Assembly: GCA_016800925.1 (NCBI GenBank)
Contig: JABCPU010000228.1
Coordinates: forward strand, 1 to 64,000
Direction of reading: 5' to 3'
DNA: 64,000 nt
Origin: Suillus spraguei
Lineage: Eukaryota; Basidiomycota; Agaricomycetes; Boletales; Suillaceae
The position numbers were made by a program, and so were the translations under genes. Positions 57,950 through 64,000 of the stretch are shown here, in pieces (the first letter of the stretch is position 1; each line of letters starts with the position of its first letter). The notes beneath the pieces are model-generated. The model was not told the origin of the DNA. It saw nothing but the letters and a program-made list of their open reading frames with translations, and ran no database searches.

Positions 57950-59282
57950 GGCTACCAACGGATGTCAGGTTTATGAAAGTAAAAAAGAAAGATGAAGGGC
58001 CTACGTTGAAATGGGTCTGGAGAAGGATGTGTGGACATTGTGGATGATGTCGGAACTGCGACTAGTGGATGTGAACAAAACAAAATGTTGGTTGAGTGGT
58101 TATAACTTCACAAGGCGCTGTGCAGTGGGGCCTCTATGCCGTACTTCCGAAGGTCTACTGCGGTTCTTAACGGGTCTTCCAAAGGTCCCGCAGGTCCCGC
58201 TAGTCCCGCATCTTCAATGACGATACATCACACGTTCTCTAACGCGGCCACCCAACACTTGAACTGGGCGTACCCGCATGCCATCATTTATCGATATCCA
58301 TCATCATCATCATTTGGCTTTAGAGCCACTGGATCTTCTGTTCTCACATCTAGCAGTGCTTTCGGGGCATAGCCTGTTTTTGTCCTGGTTTCCACACGAA
58401 TTTCAGTAGGGCACTGGGTTTTCTCAGCTCCGTTCGCTTCGCATTTCTCATTTGTTTGTGATAACCAGGGTTCGCTGACTGAGACATCCATTCTACCGAC
58501 GTCCTTCGAGTTCATTTGTGTGAAAGAAGTATCATCGAAGCATTTCCCTACACAGGGATGTGGTTATATATTAGGCTTACATGAGCTCATTATTGTTAGC
58601 ATGATACCACAACTCTCATGATACGTCACAGTATGTGTTCGTCCCCCGTTTTGTGTCATCGCAGTTTGCCCAGCAGTTGCTGTGCTTTATAATACCACAC
58701 TCTCATGATACGTCAGAGCATGCAGCCCCCGTCATTTGCGTTACCGCAATCGGCCCAAGCGGTTGCTGTGCTTTCTGGAAAGTTTGTTCTATCTCAGCTT
58801 ACAGTCCAAACTAGTAGTACAGCTCATTCTAAAACATTCTATTGGTTTCCGCATCTCACAGAGCCTCCGTAGTACGTTGGCTATACTTACGACATTATCA
58901 ACGTTGCTCATCATGTGCATGATTCCCGTAATCATCATTTTATCATAGAACGCACAAGAACGCATAATACCCTCGGCCCACCGAACAACAATGATGTCAT
59001 GATCACTTAATCTTGGCTCATTTTTATAGGGAATGGTCGCCGAACTGCATCATTCGCTCATCTAGTGTATTGTCGACAGAAAAGTTGATGGTCGCCGCCG
59101 AATGGTGCCAACGTTGAACGACAAGCAGAGCTTGTACGAGCATCATCAATCTTGTGGCTGAAGCGCTGACCATTGATGAACAGGAAACCATTAGTCACAG
59201 CAACTTGCTTGGATGTTTTACGACTATAAGCAGTTGTTGTAATGGTCTGATCTTTAATTTAGATGATGCAAGATATTTGTTA
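57950..59282. other. intergenic with a short tandem repeat
   Basis: A minus-strand ORF at 58288-58515 (75 codons, starting MNSKDVGRMD) is open but unsupported. Two tandem copies of an 85-bp unit lie at 58604-58774. The final part (from about 59160) is homologous to 62880-62983. Confidence 0.45.
58604..58774 (+). repeat. tandem repeat, two copies of about 85 bp
   Basis: ATACCACA-CTCTCATGATACGTCA...GTTGCTGTGCTTT occurs at 58604-58690 and again at 58692-58774 with substitutions. Confidence 0.7.
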
Positions 59283-60823
59283 CAAGGACACCCCTTCGGT
59301 CGGTGCCATGTAAACACAATGATATACATTGATGTTTATAATAGTAATTCAGGAAATACAATGTTCGCACTGTCGTGTGTTTCTTCACATTATCACTCTC
59401 GGCAAAGCTGTGTACAATTGACCGTGACCAAAAAGATCCGTTCAAAGGTCGACTACGGTGCGTGCCAGCGTTAACCCTTGACACCCGTTAAATGTGGTTG
59501 CATACACAGGACGCAAGGGAAACTGTCTTCGATTTACCATCCTCGAAGAACGATTTGGATGGAACGCAATGTTAGCGCGGGGAATGCAGTGGCTCTCGAA
59601 TGTATAATGAGTTGGACTTCAATGAAACGACGATGGTAGAGCCACTATGTGCATCCGCGCATTTCTGACCAATCATTTTTTAAAGAGAGGTTTCGTTAAA
59701 TGGCGCACACGCAGTTTTGTTTCAAATCCAGGCGATGAGGAGGCACTCCTGGATGGATTAGCATTGCAAAGTAGTTGGGTGTGTTCTGGCGTGTTCAATG
59801 GAGTGTGTTCGGATTCCATCAGGTTGTCTGAGCCAAAGTAAGAATCTGTTTTATGTTATGAGTGGCGTGTCTATTTGCGAAACTTACGATAATCGCCTGA
59901 TAATTTGTCTACAATTGCGTCATTGAATTCGGAGGGGAAAGGAATGAGCAATGAACACAGGTATCAGCCTTTTAATGATGTCTTGTGGGAGAGAAAGTCA
60001 ATGGTGTCCTCAAAGTTTGTAGTGGCTGCTATGAGTTCAAGATGTTATCGAGCAGTCCTCTCCAAGGTCGACGAATGCTGTGCACGCAATCGCACAGCAT
60101 GACGCTGTGGAGGCTCACGTTCTCACTCTGAGTACAATTGACCGTGACCACAAAGATCCGTTCGAAGGTCGAGTGCAGCGCGCACTAGCGTTAACCCTTG
60201 AAACCCGTTAAATGTAGTTGCATACACAGGTCGCAAAAGAAACTGTCTCCGGTTCACCGTCCACAATGAACGATTTGGATGGAGCGTAAAGTTAATGTGG
60301 GGAATGCAGTGGCTCTCGTATTGATGAACTGGACTTCAATGAAATGACACTGTAGAGCCACTACTTGCGCGCGCGCTTTTATAACCAATGCTTTTTCTAC
60401 AGAGGTTTTATTGAATGGTTACACGCAGTTGTTTCAAATCCAGGCGGTAGGGAGGCACTCCGGAATGAGTTAGCATTGTAAGGTAGTTGGGTGTGTATTC
60501 TGGCGCGTTCAATGGAGCGTGTTCGGCTTCCTTCAGATTGTTCGAATTGTGAGTGGCGTGTGTGCTTCATGTCTGTTTGTGAAACTTACGAAAATCGCAT
60601 GGTGATTTGTCTAGAATTCTGTCATTGAATTCGTCAACATAGATATTGAGAAGAAAAAGGGCGATGAATGGGAGAGTAAGTTAATGGCGTCCTCAAAGTT
60701 TGTGAAGCTGATATGAATTCAAAGCAATGCGGTCGACGAATGCTGTGCACGGGAAGAGCCGCAAAAATACTATGAGGTGGTGGACATAATTGCGCCCGAG
60801 GCCTGCGGTAACTCGTATGTAGA
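59283..60823 (-). mobile_element. Helitron 3, 1.54-kb non-autonomous derivative
   Basis: On the minus strand it starts TCTACATACGAGTTACCGCA and ends CCGAAGGGGTGTCCTTG. The related DNA at 62880-63128 lacks it and shows the unoccupied site at 62983/62984 (TTTGTTA|TACTTTA), again A|T. It contains two tandem, diverged copies of a helicase 3' segment (about 59400-60100 and 60120-60790). Confidence 0.88.
59430..60790 (-). pseudogene. duplicated Helitron helicase fragments
   Basis: Minus-strand text at 59490-59840 (ESEHTPLNTPEHTQL, FESHCIPRANIAFHPNRSS, YATTFNGCQGLT) matches the C-terminal helicase of Helitron 1. The same pieces recur, more decayed, at about 60200-60560. Stops and frameshifts are frequent; no function is expected. 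Confidence 0.75.
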
Positions 60824-60962
60824 TACAAAGAATGCATTTCATCAAGAAATACTATGGTTTCGTAGTCCGTTTTTGAACAGTGAATGTACACGACACTGTT
60901 AGTTTGTAAAAAGAAATTAACACCAGGACGGGTACATCAGTGAAGATATCTTGAAATGAACC

Positions 60963-61905
60963 TTATGCAGGGCCCCCCGCCTTTTCCTCACTACGCGCCT
61001 TGCCAGGGTCATCGTCGTCGTCATCATCATCGTCGCCATTGTCGTCGCCACTTTTTCCTATCCCCAACTTCTTACAAAATTGCGATAACCATTCATGAGG
61101 TTGCGAAAAGAACGGCGACGGCAGAATAGAAACAAACAGACATATAAAAAGCACCGCGAATGTTGCCCCGGTGAAAATCTGAGCTGAAATTGAAGAGGAC
61201 AGGAAGCCCGTTACAGAGATGGCTATTCAAGATGTGCGGATCAGGAATAACATAGTCTGGCGGAGGACAAGAAACGCACCAAAGATGAGCAGCAGTAGAG
61301 ATATGCCGAAGAGATACACCGGAATTGAGAGAACGATAATATGGCATAGAAACCGCCACCGGCTTCGCTTCATAGCCTGTCTGGGGTCAGTACGTGTTTG
61401 TGGGGTTCTACACAAAGCGCACTTTGAAGGTGTTCTGCTTTTGATAAGTCTGCCCCACGACAGAAGTGAAGAGCTGAAGTAAAAGACCGAATAACGAGAA
61501 CACCAATGATTCCGATAGGAGTGTATACGGCCCATCAGCAGCATAGTTAATCTGACGCAAAGGGGGCGGAGTGGATATAAAGACTGCGACAGTCGTAAGG
61601 ACTAATCCTTGCTAACAACGATGAGGAAATTCAAGTGCTGAAGAAGAAAAATGACATACCACGGTACTCAACTGATTGATTTGAGTGAGGTATTGAATAT
61701 GGAAGTTTTCCCAACCATTAGGCTTTCTGAAGATCTCCCACATGAAGTCCAAATCCGAGTGAAATGTCAAGCAAAAGCACATCGTGCGGAAGATCAACCG
61801 CGGGACCAAGGATTGAGGGGGTTTCCATCGACGGGGGATGGGCTTCTTGTCAGCTTCTGGCCTTCGAGAGTCCTTGAGGGTGTCGTGTGGGGTGATCTCA
61901 GACAT
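60963..61905 (-). CDS. unnamed multi-pass membrane protein family, intact member C
   Basis: Exons 61660-61905, 61423-61611, 61280-61376 and 60963-61222 give 263 residues. Exon 3 is 97 nt, as in members B and D. The order is the same as in member B: PRLIFRTMCFCLTFHSDLDF, a helix (NGWENFHIQYLTQINQLS), a membrane segment (GLVLTTVAVFISTPPP), then SESLVFSLFGLLLQLF, basic KRSRWRF leading into CHIIVLSIPVYLFGISLLLL, and a fourth segment (TFAVLFICLFVSILPSPF). A C-terminal cytosol-like tail ends in a run of about 15 Asp residues with few breaks, then a Lys/Glu-rich end. Function unknown. The neighbouring member D is a tandem copy about 2.1 kb away on the same strand. Confidence 0.85.
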
Positions 61906-63128
61906 GACGAGGGTTTTGGGATGAAGGGGATGAATGAATGGTGGGTATTTATGTCAGGTGTCTGCACGTTGCAGAGGTCAGGCAGCTGCCATCCAGGGAC
62001 CCGGAATGATGGGCGCTAGAAGCGTTATCTATTCATTGTGAACACAGAAGTTTCGGTTCATGCCAACTCCGGTGAAATATGGGTCTTCAAGTTTCAAGAC
62101 ACCAATCCTAAGATGATGGTTGAGGGATCCAGGTAAGTCATGTCGAATGGGATCGTTTTCCAACTGTTACGACCAACAGATAATGGAGAGGGTAAATTAA
62201 TTTACGTACAACGTAAAGTATCCAGGGTTCCTTAGGCATGAACTTGAAGGTGCTGTTCCCTAGATTGACGTCCAAATTTCCCGTCTACATCGTCCAATTA
62301 ATTTCAACTGCTAGTGAGTCTTAGTCTATTCTGGCACACAGTGGCGGCACCACAAGGCAGTCGCACAGGGTGAACCCCCGTCTGGTTCTCCTGAAAAAAT
62401 TAATTACGTCAAAATGAAGAAAGTTCCGACATGCGGCAAACGGTAGGATTTTATTCGAAGATACTGCCAGTACCGTCTGACGTTTGTTTATGTTTGGTCG
62501 GCGCTGCTGCGATTCTGATTTGGCGGATCATGACATAAGTAACTATACTACGGAGCTTGGCCTCAAGGGCTACAGCAGCCGCACCAGTACTAGTACTGTG
62601 TACTGTCAATCATCGGTCCCAAAATCGCTCGATCACAAACGAAACCTTTGGCCAACAATATTGAGTTCTAATGCATGTGGGTCAATCAGAGCAGTGCGAG
62701 ATTAACCTGAGTGGGAGTGAGGCGCGAAAGTTGCAGATGATTGTTCAACGGTATCGGGAGCTCAATAATTCCATCAACATTAGACCGACAGGAATTCAGC
62801 ACAAGTATTCGAACATTGTGCGTGCACTGTCATGACAATGAAATGGTGAGGTCTCCTACTCTAAGGCCCGCCATCCGACTGATCAGTAAATTCATGTATA
62901 AACTTGCTTGAATGTTTTACAGCTACAAATAGTTGTTGTAACGGTCTGATCTTTAAAATTTTGATGATGCAAGATGTTTGTTATACTTTAAAGATCGAGG
63001 AATGCATTCCATCAAGAAATATTATGGTGGAGTCGTAGTCTGCTCTCGAACATGACGCTATTAGTTTGTAGGAAGAAATTAACACATGGAACATCAAGGT
63101 ACATCAGAGAAGGCTCTTGAAATGAACC
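61906..63128. other. spacer between tandem family members C and D
   Basis: No supported gene. The part from about 62880 repeats the downstream flank of member C and includes the empty site of Helitron 3 (62983/62984). Confidence 0.5.
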
Positions 63129-64000
63129 TCATGCATAGTTCTCTGCCTTTTCCTCGCTACGCCCCTTGTCATCATAATCGTCGTCTATTCTTCCCAACAC
63201 CATCCTATGAAGTCGCGAAAAGAATGGCGATGGTAGAATAGAAACAAACAGGCATGCAAAAAGCAGCGTGAATGTTGCACCGGTAAAAATCTGAGCTAAA
63301 GTTGAAGTGGACAAGAAGCCCGTTACAGATATGGCTATTCAAGATGTGATCAGGCATAACATAGTCTAGCGGCAGACAAGAAACGCACCGAAGATGAGCG
63401 TCAGTAGAGATATGCCAAAGAGATAGACTGGAATTGAGAGCACGATGATATGACATAGGAGTATCCACCGACTTCGTTTCATAGCCTGTGTGGGGTCAGT
63501 ACTGGTTTGCTGAGTTATTATATACATTGCTTACTTTGAAGGTTTTTTGCTTTTGATAAGTCTGCCCCACGACAGAGGTGAAGAGCTGAAGTAAAAGACC
63601 AAACAACGAGAACACCAATGATTCCGATAGGAGTGTATATGGTCCATCAGCAACGTAGTTGATCTGATCCAGAGGGGGCCGAGTGGAGATAAAGATTGCG
63701 ACAGTCGTAAGGACTAATCCTTGCTACCGACGATAAGGAAAATCCAAGTACCAAAGAAGAAGAAATCGACATACCACGGTACTCAACTGATTGAGTTGAG
63801 TGAGGTATCGAACATGGAAGTTTTCCCAACCATTAGGCTCACGGAAGGTCTCCCACATAAACTCCAAATCTGAGTGAAACGTTAAGCAAAAGCACATCGT
63901 GCGGAAGATCAAACACAGGAAAGGTGATGAAGGGGGTTCCCATTGATGGGGGATGGAATTTGTGTCAAGGTGAGCTTCCGATCTTTGAGAGTCCTTGAGG
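63129..64000 (-). CDS. unnamed multi-pass membrane protein family, member D (5' end outside the window)
   Basis: Exons 63775 to beyond 64000, 63535-63723 (189 nt), 63389-63485 (97 nt) and 63129-63334 are open and joined in phase. Exon lengths two and three equal those of member C. The protein text is close to C (IFRTMCFCLTFHSDLEF, QGLVLTTVAIFISTRPP, HIIVLSIPVYLFGISLLTL, TFTLLFACLFVSILPSPFF). The Asp-rich tail is shortened to RIDDDYDDKGRSEE. It is a recent tandem duplicate with the start codon outside the window. Confidence 0.8.

Overview
The window reads as nuclear DNA of an agaricomycete (mushroom-forming) basidiomycete. Genes are split by many short introns of about 45-70 nt with GT-AG (rarely GC-AG) borders, and the families are typical of that group: Atg13, a KRE6/SKN1-type beta-glucan synthesis protein, class III chitinases with CBM5/12, a fungal Ure2/FuA-like glutathione transferase, a PTR2 peptide transporter, Crinkler/FunK1 kinases and Helitrons. 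No prokaryotic features, rRNA or confident tRNA were seen. Exon limits were derived by hand from splice borders and reading phase.

Layout. 1-4 kb: the 5' end of an unknown nuclear-type protein and an 11-exon PPP1R37-like leucine-rich-repeat gene. 4-10 kb: sparse, with a broken small-secreted-protein gene, an F-box/LRR relic and an intact GST gene. 10-21.5 kb: two direct copies of a 1.25-kb repeat enclose a duplicated block (Crinkler-FunK1 pseudogene plus the 3' end of a chitinase gene), itself split by a 5.36-kb autonomous-type Helitron. 22.5-24.8 kb: ATG13. 24.85-30.7 kb: the second copy of the duplicated block with an intact chitinase gene and a 706-bp Helitron derivative. 31-38.9 kb: orphan exons, a PTR2 transporter with a one-base frameshift and a decayed member of an unnamed membrane-protein family. 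38.95-42 kb: an intact pogo-like DNA transposon. 42.8-45.7 kb: KRE6/SKN1-like gene. 46-50.5 kb: a small secreted cysteine-rich protein and a 1.24-kb non-autonomous pogo-like element. 51-53 kb: second intact chitinase gene. 55-64 kb: three more members of the unnamed membrane-protein family, a Ser/Pro-rich gene and a 1.54-kb Helitron derivative.

How it fits together. Housekeeping genes (LRR/PP1 regulator, ATG13, KRE6, PTR2, GST) are separated by young accessory DNA. Two chitinases and KRE6 are a cell-wall theme (chitin remodelling and beta-1,6-glucan). The most informative signal is that all three Helitrons sit in duplicated DNA whose sister copy preserves the unoccupied site. This fixes their ends at base resolution: 5' TCTACA, 3' GTCCTTG, inserted between A and T. 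The second is a four-member family of roughly 260-residue multi-pass membrane proteins with a conserved four-exon structure (third exon always 97 nt where intact), which I could not match to a named family.
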